In this document: in pieces, positions 15,775-22,724 of the stretch
Numbering within the stretch: the first letter of the stretch is position 1
How the letters are laid out: every line of letters begins with the position of its first letter
Assembly: GCA_023248855.1 (NCBI GenBank)
Contig: JAHFDS010000020.1
Coordinates: 1-40,300, forward strand
Length of the DNA stretch: 40,300 bases
Direction: 5' to 3'
Source of the DNA: Myxococcales bacterium
GTDB taxonomy: Bacteria > Myxococcota_A > Polyangia > JAHFDS01
Program-made: the position numbers and the translations under genes
Notes under the pieces: generated by a model
The model's database searches: none
The model's input: the letters and a program-made list of their open reading frames with translations, nothing else
What the model was told of the DNA's origin: nothing

Positions 15775-16232
15775 CACGACTGCGCGGGCGGCTGCGCCGC
15801 GGGCGGTACGGGCGGTGCGGGCGGTGAGGGCGTCACGACGGGGTCTTGCGGCTCGCTCGCGCCATCGACCAGCCCGAGCTTCCGGGCGACCTCGTGGCCC
15901 ATGATCGACAGGACGCCCGAGAAGCCCACCACGATGGCTTGGCCAGGATTGGCCCCACCATGGATGGCCGTGAGGATTCCGGCGAGGGCGCCGAGCGACG
16001 CGACGAGCGCGATGCGCGCGAGCTTGGGCATGCGCTTCCACCAGTTGGGCGCCTCACCACCGGCGCCCCAGCGCTTGGTCACCGCGATCAGCACCCAGAT
16101 CGCGAGCGCGAGGATGCTGGTCAGCCCAACGACCTTGTAGTTGATGATGGCTTGCAGGAACTGGTCCCAGGCGGACAGAACGTCCGGCGTGGGCGCGACC
16201 TCCGGAGAGGTGACGAGCAGAAGGGTGTTCAT
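15774..16232 (-). CDS. Holin-like membrane protein
   Basis: Encodes 152 residues. Three hydrophobic segments, about residues 34-54 (VVGLTSILALAIWVLIAV), 73-92 (IALVASLGALAGILTAI) and 98-114 (AIVVGFSGVLSIMG), are separated by short charged loops. A proline-rich soluble tail follows. This size and pattern fit class I-like phage holins, which open the inner membrane at the end of infection. The start at 16232 has TGGAG seven bases upstream. Repeated element copy D lies 31 bases upstream. No homology-level signature can be read, so another small membrane protein is possible. Confidence 0.65.
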   Translation of the reverse strand: MNTLLLVTSPEVAPTPDVLSAWDQFLQAIINYKVVGLTSILALAIWVLIAVTKRWGAGGEAPNWWKRMPKLARIALVASLGALAGILTAIHGGANPGQAIVVGFSGVLSIMGHEVARKLGLVDGASEPQDPVVTPSPPAPPVPPAAQPPAQS

Positions 16233-16260
16233 GAAAGCTCCAGCGCGCACGTGCGCACTA

Positions 16261-16288
16261 CCCCTCGCATTCCTAGCGCCTGGCCCAA
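16261..16288 (-). promoter_or_regulatory. Repeated phage element, copy D (leftward)
   Basis: Minus-strand reading is TTGGGCCAGGCGCTAG followed by GAATGCGAGGGG, closest to the consensus. It is separated from the holin-like start by 31 bases and a distinct ribosome-binding site, which shows that the element is not just an extended Shine-Dalgarno sequence. Confidence 0.75.
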
Positions 16289-16355
16289 TGGAAGGGGGAC
16301 GGGCGGTTCCAGGGCTTGGTCCTGGGGCGGGAAGCCATGAGCGCCTCCATGTAGA

Positions 16356-17297
16356 ATGGTGCTGATGGGATCGCCAGCAGCGGGAGCCCTTCTCGATGTG
16401 GTTCGTCGTCTCGTAGCGGAAGACCGGACGCCTGAAGCTATGCGTGCGTGCGCCAGATACGCGGCAGCCCATCCCTCAGACGTGCGGACCCTCGTTGCTG
16501 CCCTCGGGCTCATTTGCGACACGCTCGATGGACAGCCGGAGCACTGGGACAGTCAGTTTCTCCTCGCCGAAACCGCAGAACGAGACGGCTTCACTTTGGG
16601 GGCGGTGGCCGTGTACGCGGCGCTAGCCGAACGCGTCCCAACCAGTGCGGCCGCGCGTCGCCTGGCCGCGCTGCGGAGCGGTCACGGTGCGGCGCTTCTT
16701 GACTCACCCGCAGCACCGTCAGTGGACGAGGTCAGTCTACAGCTCGAGGAGGCGGCGTTCTTCGCTCAACAGGGGTTACATGATGCCGCTCGGGAAATCC
16801 TCGAAGGTCTCAAGGAGACCGATCCGGGCAACTTGCTCGTGGCCGAGCACATTGCTGCGCTCGAGAGACTCGAGCCAGGCGCGAACGTCGCGCCCACAGT
16901 GTGGCCGTCCACGCTCTCGCCCAACAGCCCCATTGAGGAGTACCAGACGCATTACGACCTCGGCATCGCATACAGCGAGATGGGCCTGCACGACGATGCC
17001 ATCGCAGAACTCGAGCCCCTCGTAACGACCTTCGCGCCGGTGGGAGCCCTGAAACATCTGGGGCGCGCGTACTTGACCACCGGCCATGCTGCCAAGGCGG
17101 TGAGCTGCTTCAAGCGCGCTCTCTATGTCGAAGACCTACGTGATAGCGACGAACTCGAGGTTCTCTTTGCGCTCGGCGAGGCATACGAGCGCCTACACGA
17201 TCCGCTTGAAGCCCTCTACTACTACGAGAGGCTTGCCAAGAAGAGCGCCGGGTACCCCGGCTTGGCCGCTCGCCTGAGGAGACTCCGCCGCCGCTGA
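16356..17297 (+). CDS. Tetratricopeptide-repeat protein (cargo gene)
   Basis: Encodes 313 residues made almost wholly of helical pairs. Clear TPR-like units include YDLGIAYSEMGLHDDAIAEL (about 205-224), HLGRAYLTTGHAAKAVSCFK and ALGEAYERLHDPLEALYYYE. TPR proteins act as protein-binding scaffolds. The gene is less GC-rich than the operons around it, stands alone on the plus strand between minus-strand blocks and lacks the repeated element, so it looks like acquired host-type cargo. No ribosome-binding site stands out; a second ATG four codons in (16365) is an alternative start. Confidence 0.75.
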   Translation: MVLMGSPAAGALLDVVRRLVAEDRTPEAMRACARYAAAHPSDVRTLVAALGLICDTLDGQPEHWDSQFLLAETAERDGFTLGAVAVYAALAERVPTSAAARRLAALRSGHGAALLDSPAAPSVDEVSLQLEEAAFFAQQGLHDAAREILEGLKETDPGNLLVAEHIAALERLEPGANVAPTVWPSTLSPNSPIEEYQTHYDLGIAYSEMGLHDDAIAELEPLVTTFAPVGALKHLGRAYLTTGHAAKAVSCFKRALYVEDLRDSDELEVLFALGEAYERLHDPLEALYYYERLAKKSAGYPGLAARLRRLRRR

Positions 17298-17336
17298 GAA
17301 CCGGACACTTCTACTTCTGGCTCCCCAGCAGAAACT

Positions 17337-17492
17337 GTGGGTGATCTGACCCCGGATCGGGGGCCGCGGCGATTCAGCAAGGAGCGCGCACTGCCCCTGT
17401 CGTCCGAGGCGCTCACGCTGCGCGCCGCCCCGAGCGCCCGCCCGCGCGAGATCGACGAGCTGCTGCAGAGCTACCTCGCCGAAGCCGACTGA
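17337..17492 (+). pseudogene. Remnant or very small ORF after the TPR gene
   Basis: An open frame of 51 codons with strongly GC-biased third positions ends ...REIDELLQSYLAEAD then TGA. Codon bias and the helical acidic C terminus look like real coding sequence, but there is no ribosome-binding site and only a GTG at 17337. It therefore reads like the last part of a gene whose front was lost by a rearrangement. The 40 bases before it (17298-17336) are AT-richer and unlike the neighbours. It overlaps the convergent membrane-protein gene by 22 bases. Confidence 0.35.
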
Positions 17493-17962
17493 CGGCGCGT
17501 CGTCGGGTTCCGCATCGGCCACACGATCACGCTGCCCGCGACCAGCACGACCGGGCCGTCAGGCGCGGGATCGACGAACGCCTGGACCTCGCGATCGACG
17601 GGAACGGCGCGGGTGCGGGCGTAGATCGGGATCTCGATCTCCTCGGAGGTCTGCAGGAGCACGATGGTGACCGTGGGCGGCTCGTCGCCCGGGTGCACCG
17701 CCGTCACCCGCGCCGGCACGGCGGGCTGATCCATGAGGCCGCTCAGCCGTGCGTACCAGCGCGGGCCTCCCACAGCGCAGTAGTGGATCATGGGCGCGCA
17801 GGAGGCCGGAATGATCGCACACACGACGCCGACGAACGTCAGCCCGTCGAGGAAGGCCTTCACGGCGAGCACACCGAACACAGCCCCAAGCGCCATGACG
17901 AAAGGCGTGCCCACGTAGCGGCTGACCCAAGCATCCCACCGCAGCTCGGGGTGGAGCTTCAT
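17471..17962 (-). CDS. Membrane protein with two N-terminal helices and a soluble domain
   Basis: Encodes 163 residues. Residues about 21-36 (FVMALGAVFGVLAVKAF) and 41-60 (TFVGVVCAIIPASC) form a hairpin of two membrane helices. Residues 80-150 are a beta-rich soluble domain (VPARVTAVHPGDEPPTVTIV) reminiscent of small OB/NfeD-like domains, without a firm match. The start has AGGATAA upstream. About 170 bases without a gene (17963-18133) separate it from the zinc-ribbon gene. Function unknown; membrane cargo of this kind often affects superinfection. Confidence 0.6.
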   Translation of the reverse strand: MKLHPELRWDAWVSRYVGTPFVMALGAVFGVLAVKAFLDGLTFVGVVCAIIPASCAPMIHYCAVGGPRWYARLSGLMDQPAVPARVTAVHPGDEPPTVTIVLLQTSEEIEIPIYARTRAVPVDREVQAFVDPAPDGPVVLVAGSVIVWPMRNPTTRRQSASAR

Positions 17963-18133
17963 CCCGGGTTATCCTACTCCGGCAAGGACGAGGGCGAGGA
18001 GCCCCGATGGGCGTCGTGCCGACCCCGAGCGGCGGTGTGGCGCGAAGTGGAACCTGCTCATGAGGCTCACGAGGGGGCCCGTGCCGATCCGTGTCGGCGG
18101 CCGCCGTCGAGGGCATGAACGGCATGGCCAAAC

Positions 18134-18331
18134 TCAGGAAACAGGGGGCGCCAGGTCCACCAGCAGGGGCAGTGGTTGCTCCCTGCCGCAGTTGCGGCAC
18201 ACGCCGCGGACACCTCCGCCGGGATCGCGCACGAGGACCTTGGTGCGCAGCTTGATCTGGCCGCCGCGGCTGCGCAGGAGCTCGTTGTTGCAGTCGGGAC
18301 AGAAGAGCGAAAGCTCGCTCAGAACGGGCAC
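18134..18331 (-). CDS. Com-like small zinc-ribbon protein
   Basis: Encodes 65 residues with two CxxC pairs, FCPDCNNEL and VCRNCGRE, spaced about 30 residues apart: a compact zinc ribbon like the Mu Com translational regulator and other small phage zinc fingers. The start is a GTG at 18331, inferred because it gives a 13-base overlap with the lipoprotein stop; there is no clear ribosome-binding site and the exact start is uncertain. Confidence 0.5.
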   Translation of the reverse strand: MPVLSELSLFCPDCNNELLRSRGGQIKLRTKVLVRDPGGGVRGVCRNCGREQPLPLLVDLAPPVS

Positions 18332-19098
18332 GCCACACCGGCCTGGTCGTAGGGGGGCGGCAAGCAGGAGCGCATCCCATCGGCCTGCAGGTAAGGCGCG
18401 TAGGTGCAGTGCCTCGTCTCCGAGACGCACTTGGTCATGCAGCGGGTCTCCGCGGGAGTCCCGGCCGACGCGGAGATGAAACAGCACTGCCGGTTCTGGG
18501 CCGCGCAGAGGGGCGCGTCCGAGCAGCAAGACGGCGAGATCGCCGGCGGCGTGTAGTCACCGGCGTCAGGCGCGCTGCAGGCGGCCGTGCTGGGAAGACA
18601 CCGGCAGGTCTTGCCGGAGAAGCACGGGTACGCGGTGCAGCAGGCGCCGTCGCACATCACGCCGGCGCACCCGGGCGCGGCATCGGGCTCGGGGCGGGCG
18701 GCATCGGGATAGGGGCCGTTGGCGCCGCCGGCCATGGCTGCGTCGGGCCCCGCCATCGGTGGCGGCGGGGTGGTGCGTGGCGCGCAGTCGAGGGTGGCGC
18801 AGGTCGAGTACGCGACGTAGCCCGGGCCGCCGGATGCCATGCGCTGGGTGCACTGGTCCATGAACCCCTCGATGCACTGGGCGCGGGTCGTGCAGTCGCC
18901 CTCGATGAAGTCGCACTGGTCTGGCAGCCCCTGGCAAGCGTGCCAGCCCGCGCTGTCGGTGCGGATGCAGACGTCGATCTTGCAGAGCGAACGGATGAGC
19001 TGGCACTCGGCCGACGGGGTGCACGAGCACCCGGGCGCGCTGCCGAGCGCGGACAAGAGCACGAAGATCGCTGCGGGAAAAATGCCGGGGTGTTTCAC
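18319..19098 (-). CDS. Cysteine-rich lipoprotein
   Basis: Encodes 259 residues. The N terminus has a basic start, a hydrophobic core (FPAAIFVLLSALGSA) and a lipobox ending PGC at residue 22-24, so it should be a lipid-anchored exported protein. The rest is extremely rich in cysteine (for example CAGVMCDGACCTAYPC and TCRCL) with a proline/alanine/aspartate linker (GPDAAMAGGANGPYPDAARP). Such PDAA linkers and Cys-rich lipoproteins are typical of Myxococcota. The start is GTG in a GTGA overlap with the YkgJ-like gene. It may be a surface protein made during lysogeny or infection, for example for exclusion; that is inference. Confidence 0.65.
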   Translation of the reverse strand: MKHPGIFPAAIFVLLSALGSAPGCSCTPSAECQLIRSLCKIDVCIRTDSAGWHACQGLPDQCDFIEGDCTTRAQCIEGFMDQCTQRMASGGPGYVAYSTCATLDCAPRTTPPPPMAGPDAAMAGGANGPYPDAARPEPDAAPGCAGVMCDGACCTAYPCFSGKTCRCLPSTAACSAPDAGDYTPPAISPSCCSDAPLCAAQNRQCCFISASAGTPAETRCMTKCVSETRHCTYAPYLQADGMRSCLPPPYDQAGVACPF

Positions 19099-19556
19099 GT
19101 GGCGTCTCCATCGACGAAGGCCTGCCAGGCCGTCGGATCGGCCCACTCGGGGCAGGTGGTGCCGCGCAGCGCCTCGCGAAGGGACTGCTCGACGGCGTGG
19201 TAATCAGAGCCGCTCAGCATGACGGGACCGGTGTAGCCGTGCAGGGTCGCCACGTACGGGCAGGCCTGCGGGAATACCGACTTCGCGATGCCGTCCTGGA
19301 GCGAGTGGCACCAGGGCGCCTTCCGCTCGCGATCGGCGTACACCGAGCAGCGGCTCTTGCCGGTGGCATCCACCGCCAGGAACTTGCAGCGCAGCGACTT
19401 CACGAGGACGGGGACGTCGTTCGCGGTGACCTTGGCGTAGCAACAGGCCCCGCAATGGACGCAGGCCTTCTCGAGATCGCCGCCCTGGCGATCTCGCACG
19501 ACCCGGAGGTGCCGCCGGATCGGCTCGATAGGGGTCGGGGGCCCGGCGTCGTGCAT
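19095..19556 (-). CDS. YkgJ-like cysteine-cluster (CxxCxxxCC-type) protein
   Basis: Encodes 153 residues. CVHCGACC (32-39) followed by spaced cysteines (LRCKFL, SRCSVY, PWCHSL, ACPYV) is the pattern of the YkgJ/UPF0153 zinc- or iron-chelating family, whose biochemical role is unsettled. It sits between the sigma-like gene (gap of two bases) and the Cys-rich lipoprotein (GTGA overlap). The three genes 18134-19556 all encode cysteine-rich proteins. Confidence 0.75.
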   Translation of the reverse strand: MHDAGPPTPIEPIRRHLRVVRDRQGGDLEKACVHCGACCYAKVTANDVPVLVKSLRCKFLAVDATGKSRCSVYADRERKAPWCHSLQDGIAKSVFPQACPYVATLHGYTGPVMLSGSDYHAVEQSLREALRGTTCPEWADPTAWQAFVDGDAT

Positions 19557-19558
19557 GG

Positions 19559-21499
19559 CTACGCGCTCCTCCGGCGCCCGCGGCCCTTGACCAGCGCGGC
19601 CACTCGCTGCTCGCCGCGGATGGCGGACAGGGTCTTGTGCACGCGCTGGACCCGCGCGGCTTGCCGCCGGCCACTGCTGAGCGAGCGATTGAGCTCGTCG
19701 CGCTTCTCGTCGATATGACGCAGGTGCTTGTCGTAGTAGCGCCGATAGGCAGGATGGTCCTTGAGCCGGGCGACGAGCGGTCGGTACTTGTCGAGCTCGC
19801 CGAGCGACAGCCCGGTCAGGCGCGAGGCCTCCATGACGTGCGCGCCGGCCGGGATGTCGCCGGTGGGGTGCAGCGCCGAGATGACCTCCTGGGTCTTCGG
19901 GTCGTCCGGGAAGGCCTGCGTGAGCGCCTGACGGAACTCCGCCTGGGAGCCTTGGTTCGGCCGGAAGGCTGCATCGCGCTCGGCCTGCCGCGAGGGACGC
20001 GGAGCCTGGCGTCCGAGGTTCTGCCGGGGCGCCTCGAAGTCGTCGCCGCGTTCCTCGCCTTCCTCTTCCGCATGCTCCTCGCCGCCTTCGTCTGCCTCGC
20101 CCGACTCGTCGTCCTCGCCCCGCGGATCAAACACGTCATCGTGGGCGGCGAAGCGCTCGGCACCATAGGTGGCGCCGCTCTGGCGGACGGCCTCGGCCAC
20201 CTGGCCGAGTGCGCTGTGTCGCGCGAAGGCGCGGAAGGTGGTGCCACGCGCCGGGTCGAAGCGATGGATGGCGTTCGCGATGCCGCGTTCGACTGCGTCG
20301 TCGAGCACGGCCTCGTCGAGCACGGGATACTGCCGCTCAGCCTGCGCCTTGAGCGAGTCGACGACCGTCGGATGCTGCGCCTTCCAGTGCATGACGAGCT
20401 GCGCGATGCCGCGCTCTCCGATGGGCTTGCTCGGCCTGAACGTGCGCTGCTTGCGGGTGGGACTCTCGCGAAGCACGTTCTCGTGGCCGAGGTCCCCTGA
20501 CGCGACCAGCTGCTCGACGTCGCCATTGTGCTGGCGCAGCAGCTCCTCGACCGGGCCCGACGGGGGGCGGTTCTTGATGTGCTCGAAGAACTTGCGGCGG
20601 GCCTTGTCGAGGTAGCGCTGGAAGTGACGGTCGGCCTTGGCCTCGTCGCCCTTGATCTTGCGGTACGGGAGCATCTGCAGCGACCGGAAGGCCTCCTCGC
20701 CGCCGTACACGGACGGGTGGAGCTTGAGGTCGTAGCGGACCTGGAGCGGACGGCCCGGCACGGCGCGGCCATCGGAGTCGACGGCGGGCAACGCGATGCG
20801 CGAGTACGTGGCGAACACCTCGCCGTTCGCGCCGGCCGCGACGCCATTCTTCGGCGGGTGCGCGCGGAGGTACTCGAACTCCGCCGGCGACAGGTCGATA
20901 CCGCTGCCGCGGTGCAGGCTCTCCGGGTCGTTCGCGGCACGCGTGGTGCCGAAGAACACGTACTTCGGCAGCCGGAGCAGCCGGTACCCCGTGGGCTTCC
21001 CCTTGGCGTCGCGCCCGGTGACCTGGCCGACGCCGTAGGCTTCGCCGTCGCTGCCGCGCACGACCTGCTTGCCCATCGCGAGGTGGTAGGCCTGCTCGGG
21101 GTCGTGCTTCTCCGGATCGGCCTCGGGGTCGAGCGGCACGTAGTGGAGTGAGCTGCCGAAGTGCTCGAGCGGGTGCAGCAGCCGCGCCAGGTTCTCGCCC
21201 CTCGTGGTGCGATAGGGCATCTCGCCGACGCCGATGTAGTGGTGCCCGGTGGGGCTCGGCACGCGCAGGACGCCCTCGGCGCCCTCGATGTTCCGGCGTG
21301 CCTCGTGGAACGGGTCGGCGAGGTGCTCCGGCGGTGCGGGCCGGATGCACAGGGTCATGCGCCGGCCGTTCTTGTCCACGATGGCCTCGCGGACGAGCCC
21401 TGGCGGGCACTGCCGCTGACGCGACTTGAGGATCGCCGAGGTCGCGACGTAGAGGCGCGTGAAGTCGGCGAGCGGGACGCGGATCGGGTCGAGGAACAT
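19559..21499 (-). CDS. Large protein with sigma-70 region-2-like core
   Basis: Encodes 646 residues. Residues about 390-440 (DEAVLDDAVERGIANAIHRF, DPARGTTFRAFARHSALGQV) follow sigma-70 region 2: the ERGI..AI.RFDP.RG..F..FA block that binds core polymerase and melts the -10 element. An acidic linker (455-490) follows. A possible HTH near 553-585 (MEASRLTGLSLGELDKYRPL) sits where region 4 would be. The 360-residue N-terminal part and the basic C terminus match nothing I know. The start at 21499 has GGGAGGAGG about ten bases upstream. It is the first gene of a minus-strand operon that leaves the repeat-rich control region. It may be a phage sigma factor for the five-copy element; a structural role is not excluded. 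Confidence 0.65.
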   Translation of the reverse strand: MFLDPIRVPLADFTRLYVATSAILKSRQRQCPPGLVREAIVDKNGRRMTLCIRPAPPEHLADPFHEARRNIEGAEGVLRVPSPTGHHYIGVGEMPYRTTRGENLARLLHPLEHFGSSLHYVPLDPEADPEKHDPEQAYHLAMGKQVVRGSDGEAYGVGQVTGRDAKGKPTGYRLLRLPKYVFFGTTRAANDPESLHRGSGIDLSPAEFEYLRAHPPKNGVAAGANGEVFATYSRIALPAVDSDGRAVPGRPLQVRYDLKLHPSVYGGEEAFRSLQMLPYRKIKGDEAKADRHFQRYLDKARRKFFEHIKNRPPSGPVEELLRQHNGDVEQLVASGDLGHENVLRESPTRKQRTFRPSKPIGERGIAQLVMHWKAQHPTVVDSLKAQAERQYPVLDEAVLDDAVERGIANAIHRFDPARGTTFRAFARHSALGQVAEAVRQSGATYGAERFAAHDDVFDPRGEDDESGEADEGGEEHAEEEGEERGDDFEAPRQNLGRQAPRPSRQAERDAAFRPNQGSQAEFRQALTQAFPDDPKTQEVISALHPTGDIPAGAHVMEASRLTGLSLGELDKYRPLVARLKDHPAYRRYYDKHLRHIDEKRDELNRSLSSGRRQAARVQRVHKTLSAIRGEQRVAALVKGRGRRRSA

Positions 21500-21773
21500 C
21501 ACGGGCACACCTCCTCCCTGACGCCGGACAAGGCTCCGCCCGCCGGCGCCGCCGTTACGCGCGAGCGGCTCGTCGCGTGTCGAGCGCGTCCCCGGGAACA
21601 CCCACGGGTGCGCTCCTGGATTGATTCTACGCGGGCGGTTCGTGCGGGCCTGTCGCCAGATGTGAATCGCGTCCTCGTCATCGCGTTCTTCATGCCCTCA
21701 CGCTACGGATTGGCCTTCCGCCTCGACAGCGCGGGCGTTCTCCGGAAGGCGCCACGCCACCTGCGGCGGGCGC

Positions 21774-21803
21774 TTGCAGGTGCCTGCAGGTGGCCGCAGG
21801 TGT
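21774..21803. repeat. Three tandem 10-bp repeats, possible iterons or operators
   Basis: Units TTGCAGGTGC, CTGCAGGTGG and CCGCAGGTGT follow one another without a gap. An inverted copy, CACCTGCGG, lies at 21758-21766. A 10-bp period places the units on one face of the helix, as expected for a cooperative operator or iteron. Confidence 0.6.
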
Positions 21804-21886
21804 GGGCAGCGCGTGTGACGCGGGCGGCGGTACGCCGGGGCCCGTGCCCGGGGATCGCGCGCGCCCACGCGTCCGCGCGCGCTCCG

Positions 21887-21911
21887 GATCCGGATCTTCA
21901 GATCTCAGATC
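21887..21911. repeat. Cluster of four GATC sites
   Basis: GATC occurs at 21887, 21893, 21901 and 21908, four times in 25 bases. Much of the cluster reads as overlapping AGATCT/GGATC palindromes. Such density is unusual and could be a methylation-sensitive control site. Confidence 0.5.
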
Positions 21912-21931
21912 TCTCTGTTCTGAGAAGACTG

Positions 21932-21958
21932 CGTTTCATTCGCGAAGCGAATGGAACG
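21932..21958. repeat. 12-bp stem-loop in control region
   Basis: CGTTTCATTCGC at 21932-21943 pairs with GCGAATGGAACG at 21947-21958 around a GAA loop, with a single G-U wobble. There is no T-tract, so an operator or RNA structure is more likely than an intrinsic terminator. Confidence 0.65.
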
Positions 21959-21985
21959 TACGGGAGTCTGATAGTGGGCTTGGTA

Positions 21986-22001
21986 CTACGCGCGCGCGTA
22001 G
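21986..22001. repeat. Perfect 16-bp palindrome
   Basis: CTACGCGCGCGCGTAG is a perfect two-fold palindrome with a central alternating CG tract, suitable for a dimeric repressor or for Z-DNA-prone structure. Confidence 0.6.
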
Positions 22002-22128
22002 CCGGGGTACACACGCGGGCACCAGGCTCGCTACGCTCGCCGCGCCCGCGGCGTGCTGCGCACGCAGCTCGAAGGGACTGGGCCAGAGGATCTGGCGACA
22101 GGCCACTTTGCTAGAGTGAATCATCCAG

Positions 22129-22143
22129 CCAGGGGAGCCCTGG
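22129..22143. repeat. GC hairpin CCAGGG/CCCTGG
   Basis: CCAGGG at 22129-22134 and CCCTGG at 22138-22143 with loop GAG, about 115 bases ahead of the tail tube gene. Purpose unknown. Confidence 0.4.
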
Positions 22144-22227
22144 AACGCGGCCAGTCCCCACGGCCCGCCTTCAGCTCCTCGCTTCCTCGGAGCGCGCGCA
22201 CCACTGGCCGCTCCGTTCCACCAACAG

Positions 22228-22245
22228 CGAGGGGCCCGCCCCTCG
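22228..22245. repeat. Hairpin just before the tail tube ribosome-binding site
   Basis: CGAGGGG at 22228-22234 pairs with CCCCTCG at 22239-22245 around a four-base loop. AAGGGAG begins two bases later and ATG at 22258. The stem could influence ribosome access to the first tail gene. Confidence 0.5.
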
Positions 22246-22257
22246 AAAGGGAGCGTC

Positions 22258-22692
22258 ATGGCCTCGTACCAGAGAGGCGCCATCTACACCGGCGCCCGCT
22301 GCATCTTCAGCCTGAAGGGTCAGAAGGTCGGCTTCGCCTCGCAGGTCAACGTCGAGGAGCAGATCCAGCACGAGCCGGTCACCGTGCTCGACAACGTGTT
22401 TGCCGAGGAGTACGCGCCCGTGGGCGTCACGGTCTCGTTCACCGCCACGTTCTTCCGGCTGGTCGGGGCCTCGCTCCGCAAGTTCGGGTTCTGGCCGTCG
22501 GCGGACCACGTCTCGGTGGTGACCATGGGCGAGCTCGACGCGACGCTGCGCGATCACGTCACCCAGCAGACCCTCGCGAACATCCAGCGCTGCCGCTGCC
22601 AGTCCCGCTCGCTCGAGGTCAACGCGCGCGGCATCGCCGGCACGAACACCCAGTGGGTGGCGATCAAGCTGCTCGACGAGACGGGCACCTGA
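22258..22692 (+). CDS. Tail tube protein
   Basis: Encodes 144 residues, beta-rich. The segment around residues 37-70 (EPVTVLDNVFAEEYAPVGVT then VSFTATFFRL) is typical of phage tail tube subunits, as is its place two genes before the tape measure. The start has AAGGGAG six bases upstream. It would polymerise into the tube through which DNA passes. No sheath gene precedes it, unlike most contractile-tail modules. The next gene starts 32 bases later across repeated element copy B. Confidence 0.7.
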   Translation: MASYQRGAIYTGARCIFSLKGQKVGFASQVNVEEQIQHEPVTVLDNVFAEEYAPVGVTVSFTATFFRLVGASLRKFGFWPSADHVSVVTMGELDATLRDHVTQQTLANIQRCRCQSRSLEVNARGIAGTNTQWVAIKLLDETGT

Positions 22693-22723
22693 TGGGCCAG
22701 GCACTAGGAAATCGAGAGGCCGG
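22693..22723 (+). promoter_or_regulatory. Repeated phage element, copy B (rightward, inside tail operon)
   Basis: Reads TGGGCCAGGCACTAG (its first base is consensus position 2) followed by GAAATCGAGAGG. It fills the 32-base gap between the tail tube stop and the chaperone start at 22725, eight bases after CGAG. GAGAGG at its end probably also serves as ribosome-binding site. Confidence 0.75.
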
Positions 22724-22724
22724 C

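Larger units (their letters stand above)
21500..22257. promoter_or_regulatory. Divergent non-coding control region, 758 bases
   Basis: This lies between the sigma-like operon (leftward) and the tail operon (rightward). No convincing gene was found. It holds a triple 10-bp direct repeat with an inverted copy, a GATC cluster, a 12-bp stem-loop, a 16-bp palindrome and two further GC hairpins close to the tail tube gene. It probably contains promoters in both directions and operator sites; it could also hold a replication origin. No copy of the five-fold element is here, and no ordinary sigma-70 promoter is convincing. Confidence 0.6.

Noticed and set aside
17315..17333. Hairpin after the TPR gene as an intrinsic terminator
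   Set aside because: The stem is short with a bulge and no T-tract follows.
19559..21499. Portal or head-morphogenesis protein
   Set aside because: Size and place would fit, but no portal-like features are visible, whereas the FDP.RG..F..FA block fits sigma region 2.
22089..22115. Sigma-54-type promoter ahead of the tail operon
   Set aside because: GG and GC dinucleotides are not ten bases apart, so the required spacing fails.
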